Positions 50,601-60,512 of a stretch of DNA of 64,000 nucleotides are shown here, one piece after another. Both the position numbers and the translations under genes were made by a program. Below the pieces are notes generated by a model. The model was given only the letters and a program-made list of their open reading frames with translations. It did no database searches and was not told the DNA's origin. The stretch comes from Pseudoalteromonas luteoviolacea. Its GTDB lineage: Bacteria > Pseudomonadota > Gammaproteobacteria > Enterobacterales > Alteromonadaceae. Position 1 is the first letter of the stretch. Each line of letters opens with the position of its first letter. The stretch lies in assembly GCF_018100925.1 (NCBI RefSeq), contig NZ_JAGJEH010000017.1, positions 1 through 64,000 of the forward strand, given 5' to 3'.

Positions 50601-52667
50601 TTAGTCAGTTGGTTGTGGCAGCAAAGATATGAAAAATGCCATTTCTAACGCTTTTTCATGTAAGCTCTTAAATCTGCCTGAAGCACCACCGTGCCCCGCA
50701 TCCATATCTGTTTTAAATACCAATACGTTGTCGTCAGTTTTCAGTTCTCTGAGCTTGGCAACCCATTTCATTGGCTCCCAGTATTGGACTTGCGAGTCAT
50801 GCAGACCAGTAGTGACCAAAGTATTAGGATAGTCCTTCGCCGCTAAATTGTCATAGGGAGAATAGGATAAAATTGTCTCGTAATCGGCTAACTGATTAGG
50901 ATTGCCCCACTCGTCATATTCATTGGTCGTTAAAGGAATAGATTCATCAAGCATGGTGGTCAATACATCCAAAAATGGCACATGACATCCAACACCTAAA
51001 TACAGCTCTGGCGCCTGATTCATCACAGCGCCCATTAATAATCCACCTGCACTGCCACCAGATGCGAAGATCTTATCTGTCGCGCCGTACTGTTGCGTGG
51101 TTAAAGCGCGCGTCACATCCACAAAGTCATTAAAGCTATTTTCTTTATTGGCCTTTTTGCCATTTTCATACCACTGGCGACCAAGCATTTCCGAGCCGCG
51201 AATATGTGCAATTACGTAAACAAATCCTCTATCCAATAAACTCAACGTCGAGCTGGAAAACACCGGATCGATTGTATAACCGTAGGCGCCATAACCATAT
51301 TGCAACAACGGGTTGGTGCCATCTTTATTGAAAAGAGATTTACGATACACAATAGAAACAGGTACTTTTTCGCCATCGCGGGCTGTGATATGTATACGCT
51401 CAGATGCATAGTCCTGTGGCTTAAAGTCTCCTAGCACTTTGACTTGCTTCTTCAGCGTTTTTTGTCCCGTTGCCAAATCACACTCATAAACGCTGCTTGG
51501 CGTAGTTAGGCTTGAGTAAGTAATACGCACCGACGTTGAACTCGGCTCCGGATTATACCCTAAGCCAGCAAAGTAACATTCATCGGCAAAGCCTAGCTGA
51601 TAACTCGCACCTGAATAATCGTGGATCACAAAACGGATCTGACCCATTTCCCGTTCCGTGATCACAAAGTGCGAATCAAACAGCTCTAGACCTTCCAATA
51701 ACACATTTTTACGGTGTGCGATTAGCTCCTGCCACTGGTTTGGGTCATTTACCGCATCCAATGCAACACGTACCATGCGAAAATTTTTCGCATCACTATT
51801 AGTCAGTAGATAGTAATACTCGCCAAACTTATCTAAACCATACTCATGGCCCTCTTGACGTGCTAGCAGTCGCTGGAAATCGCCCATCGGCTGCTCAGCA
51901 TCAAGATAAAGGACATCACTGGTTTCTGTCGCAGATAAATATATAAAGATTTGGCTGTCGTCGCGGCTTTTGCCTAGGCCCATGTAATATTGACTGTCTT
52001 GCTCTTCGTAAACGAGTACATCTTCACTTTGCGGCGTACCTAGAACATGACGGTAGACTTGAAACCCAAGTAGCGTTTGAAGGTCTTTTTTCACGTAAAA
52101 TACAGTGCGATTGTCATTGGCCCAGATCACTTCACCTTCCGTTTCAAGGAGGCAATCTTCCAACATTTGACCTGTGGTTAAATCTTTAAACTTCACGGTA
52201 TAAATGCGGCGGCCATCGGTGTCTTCGCTATACGCCAGTAAGTTATCATTTGGACTTACTGTCAAGTCTGCCAATTCGTAGTATTCAAACTCTTTGGCTA
52301 ACTCATTCACATCGAGCAATAAGCTTTTGTCATCCATCGCTTCATTCAACGCACGATAGTGACGGCCATACTCTTCCTCACCGCTTACCTCATTGGTATA
52401 CCAATAGCGACCATCTTTTACTGGCACGGATGAATCATCTTTGACGATACGCCCTTTCATTTCTTCAAACAGCTGGTCTTGAAGACTTTTTTGCGGTGTC
52501 ATCACCGCTTCACAGTAATCATTTTCAGCTTTTAAGTGGGCTAATATCTCGTCATTTTGACGCTTATCATCACGCATCCAGTAATAATTATCTGTCCTTT
52601 TATGCCCATGAATTTCCATTTCATGTGGTACTTTTTTAGCCACTGGCGGGGTAAGCGCTTTGGTCAT
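50601..52667 (-). CDS. ptrB: Oligopeptidase B (protease II)
   Basis: Cytoplasmic serine peptidase of family S9A that cleaves short peptides after Lys or Arg. 688 residues. The N-terminal seven-blade propeller covers about 70-400. The catalytic domain has GYGAYG, SGGSAGGLLMG (nucleophile Ser), LVTTGLHDSQVQYWEP and the His in DAGHGGASGR. Length and motif order match E. coli PtrB (686). AGGAAC before the ATG. Confidence 0.95.
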   Translation of the reverse strand: MTKALTPPVAKKVPHEMEIHGHKRTDNYYWMRDDKRQNDEILAHLKAENDYCEAVMTPQKSLQDQLFEEMKGRIVKDDSSVPVKDGRYWYTNEVSGEEEYGRHYRALNEAMDDKSLLLDVNELAKEFEYYELADLTVSPNDNLLAYSEDTDGRRIYTVKFKDLTTGQMLEDCLLETEGEVIWANDNRTVFYVKKDLQTLLGFQVYRHVLGTPQSEDVLVYEEQDSQYYMGLGKSRDDSQIFIYLSATETSDVLYLDAEQPMGDFQRLLARQEGHEYGLDKFGEYYYLLTNSDAKNFRMVRVALDAVNDPNQWQELIAHRKNVLLEGLELFDSHFVITEREMGQIRFVIHDYSGASYQLGFADECYFAGLGYNPEPSSTSVRITYSSLTTPSSVYECDLATGQKTLKKQVKVLGDFKPQDYASERIHITARDGEKVPVSIVYRKSLFNKDGTNPLLQYGYGAYGYTIDPVFSSSTLSLLDRGFVYVIAHIRGSEMLGRQWYENGKKANKENSFNDFVDVTRALTTQQYGATDKIFASGGSAGGLLMGAVMNQAPELYLGVGCHVPFLDVLTTMLDESIPLTTNEYDEWGNPNQLADYETILSYSPYDNLAAKDYPNTLVTTGLHDSQVQYWEPMKWVAKLRELKTDDNVLVFKTDMDAGHGGASGRFKSLHEKALEMAFFISLLPQPTD

Positions 52668-52720
52668 ATAGTTGTTCCTGATTTGTTATTATTCATCCAG
52701 TTTAACATAGCAATGTGTGA

Positions 52721-52736
52721 GGTACAGCTTTGTACC
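52721..52736. promoter_or_regulatory. Inverted repeat upstream of ptrB
   Basis: GGTACA-GCTT-TGTACC, a perfect 6-bp inverted repeat about 55 bp before the ptrB ATG, just upstream of a promoter-like TTGCTA/TAATAA pair on the minus strand. Could be an operator. Regulator unknown. Confidence 0.3.
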
Positions 52737-52901
52737 ATAACCTACATTAGTATCTTAATAATGCCTCAATAGTCTACACACATACGTTGATTATCTGGAT
52801 TTATTAAAAGCCTGATTACTGAGCAAGACGAATTACGAAAGTGTTACTTTATAACTTTAAAGTTGACAACACCACCGCGCCTAGTTTTACAAAATAAAAA
52901 C

Positions 52902-52931
52902 AAAAAACCCAGCACTAGGCTGGGCTTTTTT
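52902..52931 (-). terminator. Rho-independent terminator of the RND operon
   Basis: Stem CCCAGC/GCTGGG with a 5-nt loop. On the minus strand it is followed by TTTTTTG. Confidence 0.88.
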
Positions 52932-52948
52932 TGATACATTTTAATTAT

Positions 52949-55900
52949 TTATGCAATTTTCTGAGCAGAGCCTTTCTTAAAGCCCTTACGCTTGCTCTTC
53001 AACTTTGAAAACACACTCTGAATATCGACCAGAATAATGTACAAACATGGTACCAATACTAAGGTGATCAACGTTGCAAACAGCACTGCAAAACCAAGTG
53101 AAATCGCCATTGGGATCACAAACTTAGCCTGCAAGCTGGTTTCAAAGATAATAGGGGTTACACCCGCAAATGTAGTGATAGACGTCAAAGTGATCGCTCT
53201 AAAGCGCGCACATCCAGCCTCAATAACCGCATCCTTCAAAGCCACGCCTTCTTTTCGCACTTGGTTGACATAATCGGTCATGACGAGCGAGTCATTGATC
53301 ACAACCCCTGCGGCCGCAATTAAACCAAAGGTCGACATCATGCTCATATCCAAGCCATTTAGCCAATGCCCCCAAACGGCACCGATCAAGCTAAATGGAA
53401 TAACCGACATAATGATCAGAGGCTGAGAATAACTCTTCAAAGGCACAGCCAGTAAAATGTAAACTATCATCATACCTGCAGCAAAGAACATAACCTGTTC
53501 ATCTGCTTGAGCCTGTGTTTCCTCAACCGAGCCACCCAACTCTGTTTTCACCTCTGGAAATTGCTCCGTCAGTCTAGGTAATAAGTCCTCTCGGATATTT
53601 TCGACAACTTGCGATGGCTCAATGGTTTGCTCATCGATACTACCGTACACGTACACAGTACGATAGCCGCCTTCACGACGAATGTAACTAACGCCAGGTT
53701 TCTCGGTAAATTCAACCACATCGCCAAGCACGACCTCACGGCCGTCCGGTGTTTTGATCAGTGCATACTTGAGCGAGGCAACCGCCTCTCGATCCAGCTC
53801 TGGGTAACGAACCATCACACGGATTTCTTCACCATCTCGGATCAATCGCTGTGCTTCACCACCATAAAAGCTATCTCCTATTTGGTTCGCAACATCGGCC
53901 AAATTCAAGCCTAGGTCATAAGCAACAGGTTTAAGCGAAAGTTGCACTTCTTTGCTTGGTGGATCGATCGTAGAGCTGATATCAAACAAGCCTTTTTCTT
54001 GTTGCAGCATTGCGATGAACTGTCTGCCCGCAGCATTCAAAGTATCAACATCTGGACCATATAGCAGATAACCAAATTCACCATCGCCACTGCCTTCATC
54101 GTTTACATCGTCAATCACCAAGAGTGACTTCACACCAGCAACAGAAGGCATGGCCTCACGCCAGCGACGAGATAATTCAAACGCATCAAATGGACGCAAA
54201 TCTTCATCTACCAATACAGCTAATACACTGCCTTCCGTGCGGCCTTCATTCCACACTAAAATGTCTCGGATCATTTTCTGACCATGCTCGCGTTCAATGT
54301 CTTTATCAACCTCGAGCATCATGCTTTCTATTTGCTGTAACGCCGACATAGTCTGCTCATCTGACACATTATCATTGAGCATTATCTTCACCATTGGGAA
54401 GTCGTGAGGTACTTTTGGCAGCGGTACAAAGCGCACTTGATTCGATGTTATCAAAGACATACTCACTAAAAATACTGCGATAAAGCCACAAAATACCGAC
54501 CATCGCCATGCAACCGCTTTTTCAATAAAGTTTCGATAAGGGCCATTTACAAAAGCAAAGAAATGTTTGTTAAAACGTGCACGTCTGCTGTTTTCACGTA
54601 GTGGCTTAAATTTGGTATGACCAATATGGGCTGGTAAGATCCACTTTGATTCAATCAAACTGAATACTAAGCATAAGATCACCACAATGGATATCGATTT
54701 GAAAAAGGCGCCTTGCGGTCCACTCGACATCACCATAGGTGCAAATACAGCCATGGTTGTCAAAACACCAAAGGTCGCAGGTGTCGCTACTCGCTTTGCA
54801 CCTCTTACTACACTGTCAACACTGGGGCCACTGCGTTCAACTTCGGTATAGGCAGCCTCCCCAATCACTATGGCATCATCGACAACAATCCCCAGCACCA
54901 TGATGAAAGCGAACAAGGACACAATATTAATGCTGATCCCAAACGCTGGCATCAACATAATCGCGCCAAGGAAACACACAGGTAAACCTATCATTACCCA
55001 CAGTGCCAATTTAAAGCGTAAGAAGATCGACAGCATTATGGCAACCAAAATTGCCCCTTGCAGCATGTTTTTCTTCATCATTTCAAGACGCGCATCAAGA
55101 TAGTACGTCATATCAACGATAGGCGTTAACGTTACCCCTTCAGGTAATGTGGTGTTTTTTGCCTCAATGTATGCGTGCACAGTCTTAGCAACCGGGATCA
55201 TATTTTGCTCTTTGGTCGCTTTTACTGATAGAAACGCCGCATTGATGCCGTTTTGTTTGAAGTAGAACTCACCTTCTACAAATTCATCTTTGATCACCGC
55301 GACATCTTGTAGATAAATTTTGGCGCCATTGCTCCCCACTTTAACAGGGATACGTTTAAACTCGTCACCTCGGTACTTCTGATTTTCGACACGCACAGAG
55401 ATAATCCCGGCTTCTGTACGGATTTCACCTGCAGAAATATTAGTTGAATAGCGACGAATTGAATTACTTACATCGCTAATGGTTAAACCATAACGGCGTA
55501 ATGTGTCAGGATCAATTTCAATGGCAATTTCATAGGCTGGAGTACTCCGTTCAACCAAGGACACATTAGAAAGCTGCAGAAGCTCATCTTCCACCTCTTT
55601 CGCCAGCGGCTTAAGCTCTTTGAGCGGAATGTCAGCAGCCAGTGCCATTTGGATCACATCTTGGCGAAATTCAACTTGCTGTACCCTGATAGGTTCCATC
55701 GCAGCGGGAAAGGTCGCGATCCCATCAACACGCGTCCGCACTTTTTCCACCACATCGCTTAAATCGGCATCCGTATCAATTTCCAACTGAACGCTGCCGC
55801 TTCCGCGACGTGCACGATATACACCTTTATCAACCTCAGTGACATCTTTGAGTGCCTCTTCAATTTTGATCAAGATGCTCTCTTCAATTTCTTGTGGAGA

Positions 55901-56089
55901 CGCCCCTGGGTAACTCGCATTGATGCTAACAAAATTCAGCTCAATGCTAGGAAACATTTGCCGCTGAATAGTGAAATAGCTCACTATACCCATGATCAGA
56001 ATAAAGACCATCATAAGGTTTGCAGCGACAGAGTTATGCGCAAAATATGCGATTAACCCTTTTTGGGAAGTTCTTATTTGCTCACTCAT
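52949..56089 (-). CDS. RND efflux transporter (AcrB/HAE1 type)
   Basis: Inner membrane proton-driven efflux pump. 1046 residues with about 12 membrane helices and two large periplasmic loops. TM4 has GIVVDDAIVIGEA, with the Asp-Asp proton-relay pair, and the pseudo-symmetric TM10 has GVVINDSLV. FPAAMEPIRVQQVE and the start FSIQRQMFPSIEL-like segment belong to the RND family. It follows its adaptor gene by 16 bp. The substrate is unknown. No outer membrane TolC gene is in the window. Confidence 0.94.
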   Translation of the reverse strand: MSEQIRTSQKGLIAYFAHNSVAANLMMVFILIMGIVSYFTIQRQMFPSIELNFVSINASYPGASPQEIEESILIKIEEALKDVTEVDKGVYRARRGSGSVQLEIDTDADLSDVVEKVRTRVDGIATFPAAMEPIRVQQVEFRQDVIQMALAADIPLKELKPLAKEVEDELLQLSNVSLVERSTPAYEIAIEIDPDTLRRYGLTISDVSNSIRRYSTNISAGEIRTEAGIISVRVENQKYRGDEFKRIPVKVGSNGAKIYLQDVAVIKDEFVEGEFYFKQNGINAAFLSVKATKEQNMIPVAKTVHAYIEAKNTTLPEGVTLTPIVDMTYYLDARLEMMKKNMLQGAILVAIMLSIFLRFKLALWVMIGLPVCFLGAIMLMPAFGISINIVSLFAFIMVLGIVVDDAIVIGEAAYTEVERSGPSVDSVVRGAKRVATPATFGVLTTMAVFAPMVMSSGPQGAFFKSISIVVILCLVFSLIESKWILPAHIGHTKFKPLRENSRRARFNKHFFAFVNGPYRNFIEKAVAWRWSVFCGFIAVFLVSMSLITSNQVRFVPLPKVPHDFPMVKIMLNDNVSDEQTMSALQQIESMMLEVDKDIEREHGQKMIRDILVWNEGRTEGSVLAVLVDEDLRPFDAFELSRRWREAMPSVAGVKSLLVIDDVNDEGSGDGEFGYLLYGPDVDTLNAAGRQFIAMLQQEKGLFDISSTIDPPSKEVQLSLKPVAYDLGLNLADVANQIGDSFYGGEAQRLIRDGEEIRVMVRYPELDREAVASLKYALIKTPDGREVVLGDVVEFTEKPGVSYIRREGGYRTVYVYGSIDEQTIEPSQVVENIREDLLPRLTEQFPEVKTELGGSVEETQAQADEQVMFFAAGMMIVYILLAVPLKSYSQPLIIMSVIPFSLIGAVWGHWLNGLDMSMMSTFGLIAAAGVVINDSLVMTDYVNQVRKEGVALKDAVIEAGCARFRAITLTSITTFAGVTPIIFETSLQAKFVIPMAISLGFAVLFATLITLVLVPCLYIILVDIQSVFSKLKSKRKGFKKGSAQKIA

Positions 56090-56105
56090 AGTTCATTCCC
56101 TGCTG

Positions 56106-57272
56106 TTACAGCTTTCCCACGTTATCAGAATCTCCATCTGCATCTTCAGAGCCGGCAACCTTGACAGCCATGCCGCGCTGCGGGTATTCCGGTAAGGTTA
56201 CAACAACTTTATCGTTGTTAGATAACCCTTCTCCGACCAAGTAATACCTGCCTTCTTCACGGATCACTTGTACCGGGCGAGGCTCGAGCTCCGCTTCTTC
56301 ATTTAATAGCCAAACCGTTTGGTTGTTCACGAGTTCTTGAGGAAGACGATAGATTTGACGAAGGGTTTTGCCCTCAAACTGCACTTGTACATAAGTACCA
56401 AATTTAATCGCCGGTGCATTGCTTATCAGCCCATATGGGTCTTCAATTCTAACCACTAAGCTACTCATGCGCGTTTGCTGATCAACGATACCTAAGTCAC
56501 GATGAATGACGGCGTCGCGAGTAAATCCATTAACACCTCTTTGCGTTAAAGTCGCCTTTAGCCCAGAAACTTGTTCAGGTAGAAAAATAGAGTCAAACCC
56601 TGCGATAGGAATAACAATTTCTGCTTGCTCAATATTATTTAATTGTGCAACAGGGCTACCCGTACTGACAAACTGACCAAGACCCACTTCTCTCGACACA
56701 ATCAATGCATTGAATGGTGCGACAACTTCACAGTTATCAAGGTCACGTTGCGCCCTTTTAAGTGCCGCTTTCGCTGATTTCACCGCGGCTTTAGCACTCA
56801 TTAGCTGAGGCTTTCGCAAGAATAAGTCAGTATGCTTTTTATTAGGGAAGCGCTTTGCCTCATCTGCGGCAACATCAGCCAGCGCTTGCTCCTCAATCAA
56901 TTGAGCCTGTGCACTCGACAATGATGCTTCCGCTTGCAGTACCGCTGCCTGATAATTGTCCTTTTCAATGCGCAGTAGAACATCACCTTTGCTTACCACA
57001 CCACCTGTGACAAAGTTAGAGTGCCAATATTCAATTTCACCAGAGACTTGTACGGAAAGCATGGTTTGCTCTAGCGGTGTGACTTCACCATAACTATTGA
57101 TTAAAACCTGATGGTCTTGCGCTTGCAGCGCTTCGACTTCTACAATGGGACGAGTATCCACTGCATCAGAAGCATCGTCGTTTTTGGCCACGGCATTAAT
57201 GCCCTTAAACCCAATGATCCCTATACCCAACGCGACGAAGGGTATTATCCACTTCAGTATTCTTGCTTGCAT
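56106..57272 (-). CDS. RND periplasmic adaptor (membrane fusion protein)
   Basis: 388 residues. N-terminal membrane anchor (about 9-27), lipoyl half-motifs (EVTPLEQTMLSVQVSGEI and NCEVVAPFNALIVSREV), a coiled-coil hairpin (about 95-165), then beta-barrel domains with YGLISNAPAIKFGTYVQVQF. First gene of the two-gene RND operon. Confidence 0.92.
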   Translation of the reverse strand: MQARILKWIIPFVALGIGIIGFKGINAVAKNDDASDAVDTRPIVEVEALQAQDHQVLINSYGEVTPLEQTMLSVQVSGEIEYWHSNFVTGGVVSKGDVLLRIEKDNYQAAVLQAEASLSSAQAQLIEEQALADVAADEAKRFPNKKHTDLFLRKPQLMSAKAAVKSAKAALKRAQRDLDNCEVVAPFNALIVSREVGLGQFVSTGSPVAQLNNIEQAEIVIPIAGFDSIFLPEQVSGLKATLTQRGVNGFTRDAVIHRDLGIVDQQTRMSSLVVRIEDPYGLISNAPAIKFGTYVQVQFEGKTLRQIYRLPQELVNNQTVWLLNEEAELEPRPVQVIREEGRYYLVGEGLSNNDKVVVTLPEYPQRGMAVKVAGSEDADGDSDNVGKL

Positions 57273-57361
57273 GACTGTACCTATTGATAATTTCCTAGCG
57301 CTATATTATCAAGATTTCTCTTCCCTAGGGTGTGACATTTGTAAGAATCTGTTACAACTTC

Positions 57362-59767
57362 TCAATAATTTTTCAACTGTCCAGAAAGGTGATAAATATC
57401 TATAGTAAACAACACCATAAATAAGACAAATACAGAAAATAAGTAACAGAACAACAAAGTGTAGGTCACACTGGGTAATAAACTTACCAAACCTAGGATT
57501 ACACATGTTGCGATTAAAAGCGCACCAGTAAAATGAGCTAGCCTGAATCGAACTTGCTCCTTTATCAGTTGCTTTCGTGTGGCACCTACTTGCTGCTTAA
57601 TCAGTAATAGTGGCTTTTGCATTAACGCGATGTTACCCAGAAGCCCGTACAGCCCCACCAGCACTTGCATCGTCATTAAAAAGCTTAGTCCAAGGCCGCA
57701 ATAAAAGCTTAAGACTGCCGCTTTATTCAATTGTGCCAAATCCACATCCAAATACGTCATATCTTGAATTCTTTGTGTACTCGCTTGCTGTTGTAATAGT
57801 TCGTTCAACTCCTGCTTATCCACTGTTTGCGCAGGCTTAAACTTGATCACCATATTGCACTCGTAAAAATCGTGGGGGTAATAAATAGTTGCGGGGGCGC
57901 CCAGAGCATGGCTGTAGATGTTTTCCACGATACCCACTAACTTAACTGCCTGAGCGTCTCGCCCGTACAGAGTCATGCCTATATCATCTAGTCCGATCCC
58001 TAACTTAGTTGCCGCCTGTCGATTAATGATGACCGATTGACGGGCGTCGCTATCGGCAGATACAAATGCGCTCCCCGCCAACAAATGCAAACCCAAAAGT
58101 GAAAAGTAATCTTCTCCTACCAGCTGAGATTGCATCGTGTGTTGCACCTCAGCGCCCGGTTGAGTACCTATCACAGCCAAATAGCTTGTATCCAATGGGC
58201 TGATACTACTTAAAGACACTGATGCAATTTTTGGGTGTGCTAAGAGTGCTTGTTTATTAGATAAGAAAAGCTGTTTGCGAGCTAAAACAGCCTGTTCATC
58301 ATGCTGCCAAGAGGTTTGATGGCGAGTAACAAAGACCACTTCTTCAGCATTTATACCTGACGGTACGCTCAGTTTGTTGCCAAAATATATCGCAGTCCAC
58401 AGGCCAATACATAAGACAACCAGCCCGACACTAAGCTGGGCGATCAAAACCGAGGTGCTGAACCACTGTGGAAGTTGTTTCGCTTGACCTTTACCTGAGT
58501 TTTGTAAATTTTGATAGAGGCTGGAAAATGATAGCTGTTTAAATCCAAACACAGCATACCCTCTGGCAAATAGCAGCGCAATTCCTGCAACCATTAAATA
58601 ATGCACAACTTGCAGTTCTAACCAATCAAGGTGTGCCACTTCCTGTTTGCCAAAGTGGTGAATAGCTGTCACTCCCAACTCAGCTAAAACCAGTGCGAAC
58701 ATTGCCGCCAAGAGAAAGAGCACACTCACTTGCCAGCGGTGTGCAGCGCGTAAGGTATCCAATGGCGCTCCCAACACCGTTTTCAACACCCATTGCGCCT
58801 GCTGCTTCTTAATATCTAGCAAGTAAAAGGTCAGTAAGTTGACCAAAGTGATCAACAAAAAGGCCGCACCACTTAGCAACAACCATCGACTTGTCTGTTG
58901 CAAATCTCCTTTGAGGTATTGCTGTAATGGTATGTACTCAAAGTGTAATTGATTGCGGATCGGACTACCAAAATCTGTAATACCAGCGCTAAATTGCTCA
59001 TTCAAATACGCTGAAATATCCGCTGGCACCCCAGTAGCAAGGGATTCGCTTCTAGTTCGACCAACCAAAAAAGTGTTGTAGCGCACCGTTATATGTTCTC
59101 GTAATACATTTGTGTTATCAATCACATGTGCAAATGACACAAATACATCTGTCTGGCGATTTGGCATATACAGTTGCGGCTCTGTACGATCACATGCCAC
59201 AACCCCAACAACGCGAAAGACTCGCTGATCAAGCTCCATGCTATATGACGGACTTGACGCCAGTGCGCTCTGAGCTAATAGCGCTGGCATATAACGCTCG
59301 GCAAAACATTGACTAACTACCACTTCAGGCGCTGTTACACCATCTTGCTGCTGCTCGCTAAAATATCTTCCCTGTATCAGTGTTTGCCCAAATAAGGAAA
59401 AAAACTCGTGAGAGGTGTAAGTCATATTAAGTTGAGGTTGCTGCACATGATCCATATATAGCGCTTCCCCATAGTAAACTGGAACGGCCATAGAAAGAGA
59501 GGAGTCCTGGCTAGCTATATACTGTGCCGCAATGTTAGACAGCGCATTGCTCATCACTTGCTCATCTTTTTGATTCGTCATGCTGCCACGCAACCACACC
59601 AATGATTCATCTTGTGGGTAGGGTAACGGGGCATAAGCATGCCAAGTAATCAAGCTAACAATGGTGCCGCCTGCCAACGCACTTGCCAACAACACCACAA
59701 ACAACACTGTAAATTTTGTCTTTTTAAACAGCTCTGAAATCGAGCTGAAGTTTTCTTTTCGCATCAA
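57362..59767 (-). CDS. FtsX/MacB-like ABC transporter permease
   Basis: 801-residue permease with two FtsX-type halves. Helices lie near 20-40, 290-310, 340-365, 385-405, 450-470, 680-700, 735-755 and 770-795, with two MacB-type periplasmic domains between them (for example VVVSQCFAERYMPALL and SVIINRQAATKLGI). Such pairs of duplicated halves occur in the ADOP/MacB-like class of efflux permeases. The ATPase is separate. Last gene of a three-gene operon. Confidence 0.86.
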   Translation of the reverse strand: MMRKENFSSISELFKKTKFTVLFVVLLASALAGGTIVSLITWHAYAPLPYPQDESLVWLRGSMTNQKDEQVMSNALSNIAAQYIASQDSSLSMAVPVYYGEALYMDHVQQPQLNMTYTSHEFFSLFGQTLIQGRYFSEQQQDGVTAPEVVVSQCFAERYMPALLAQSALASSPSYSMELDQRVFRVVGVVACDRTEPQLYMPNRQTDVFVSFAHVIDNTNVLREHITVRYNTFLVGRTRSESLATGVPADISAYLNEQFSAGITDFGSPIRNQLHFEYIPLQQYLKGDLQQTSRWLLLSGAAFLLITLVNLLTFYLLDIKKQQAQWVLKTVLGAPLDTLRAAHRWQVSVLFLLAAMFALVLAELGVTAIHHFGKQEVAHLDWLELQVVHYLMVAGIALLFARGYAVFGFKQLSFSSLYQNLQNSGKGQAKQLPQWFSTSVLIAQLSVGLVVLCIGLWTAIYFGNKLSVPSGINAEEVVFVTRHQTSWQHDEQAVLARKQLFLSNKQALLAHPKIASVSLSSISPLDTSYLAVIGTQPGAEVQHTMQSQLVGEDYFSLLGLHLLAGSAFVSADSDARQSVIINRQAATKLGIGLDDIGMTLYGRDAQAVKLVGIVENIYSHALGAPATIYYPHDFYECNMVIKFKPAQTVDKQELNELLQQQASTQRIQDMTYLDVDLAQLNKAAVLSFYCGLGLSFLMTMQVLVGLYGLLGNIALMQKPLLLIKQQVGATRKQLIKEQVRFRLAHFTGALLIATCVILGLVSLLPSVTYTLLFCYLFSVFVLFMVLFTIDIYHLSGQLKNY

Positions 59768-59778
59768 CGTCGTTCCCG

Positions 59779-60504
59779 TTACAAAGGCCTATACATGTTT
59801 ATCTCAGCCTTTGGCGCTGTATAACCACAACCTAGTAGTTCGCCATCAAACAGCTTCACTTGACGTGACGCCATATCAGCGTAACGTGGGTCGTGGGTGA
59901 CCATGCAAATGGTGGTACCCTGTTGATGTAGCTCGCCAATTAACCCCATCACTGCATCACCACTCTTTGAGTCCAAATTTCCAGTTGCCTCATCAACCAA
60001 TAAAATACTAGGTTGTGTCACAAGTGCACGCGCAATGGCCACTCTTTGTTGTTGACCACCAGACAATTGGCCGGGGAGATGCTGCGCGCGATGAGAAAGG
60101 CCCACCTTTTCTAAACATAACATGACTCTTTGTTGGGATTCCTGCGCGCTGAGCTTGGGCACACGGTAACGCAACGGTAGCGCCACATTATCAAATACCG
60201 ACATCGCATCTACGAGGTTAAAAGATTGAAATATAAACCCAATATGTAAATTCCTTAACGCAGCAGCTTGGTCAAATGTTAAGTTGTCTACCGACTGGCC
60301 TGCCAACCAGTAGCGCCCTGTCGACGCAGGCTCTAGCAAGCCCATAATCGACAATAAGGTAGACTTCCCACACCCAGAAGGACCTGATATGGATACAAAC
60401 TCACCTTGCTCTATTGAAATATTGATATTTCTCAAAGCATGGGTTTGGAAATCCTGTGTTTCAAACACCTTTCCAATTCCCTGCATTTCAATCATGTTTT
60501 GCAT
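59779..60504 (-). CDS. ABC transporter ATP-binding protein (LolD/MacB type)
   Basis: 241-residue ATPase from the ATG at 60504, with AGGAG upstream. An upstream in-frame GTG overlaps that site and is rejected. Walker A GPSGCGKST near 42, Q-loop IFQSFNL, signature LSGGQQQRVAIARAL, Walker B ILLVDEATGNLD and H-loop VTHDP. Typical of MacB/LolD ATPases. Confidence 0.94.
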   Translation of the reverse strand: MQNMIEMQGIGKVFETQDFQTHALRNINISIEQGEFVSISGPSGCGKSTLLSIMGLLEPASTGRYWLAGQSVDNLTFDQAAALRNLHIGFIFQSFNLVDAMSVFDNVALPLRYRVPKLSAQESQQRVMLCLEKVGLSHRAQHLPGQLSGGQQQRVAIARALVTQPSILLVDEATGNLDSKSGDAVMGLIGELHQQGTTICMVTHDPRYADMASRQVKLFDGELLGCGYTAPKAEINMYRPL

Positions 60505-60512
60505 ATTCACTC

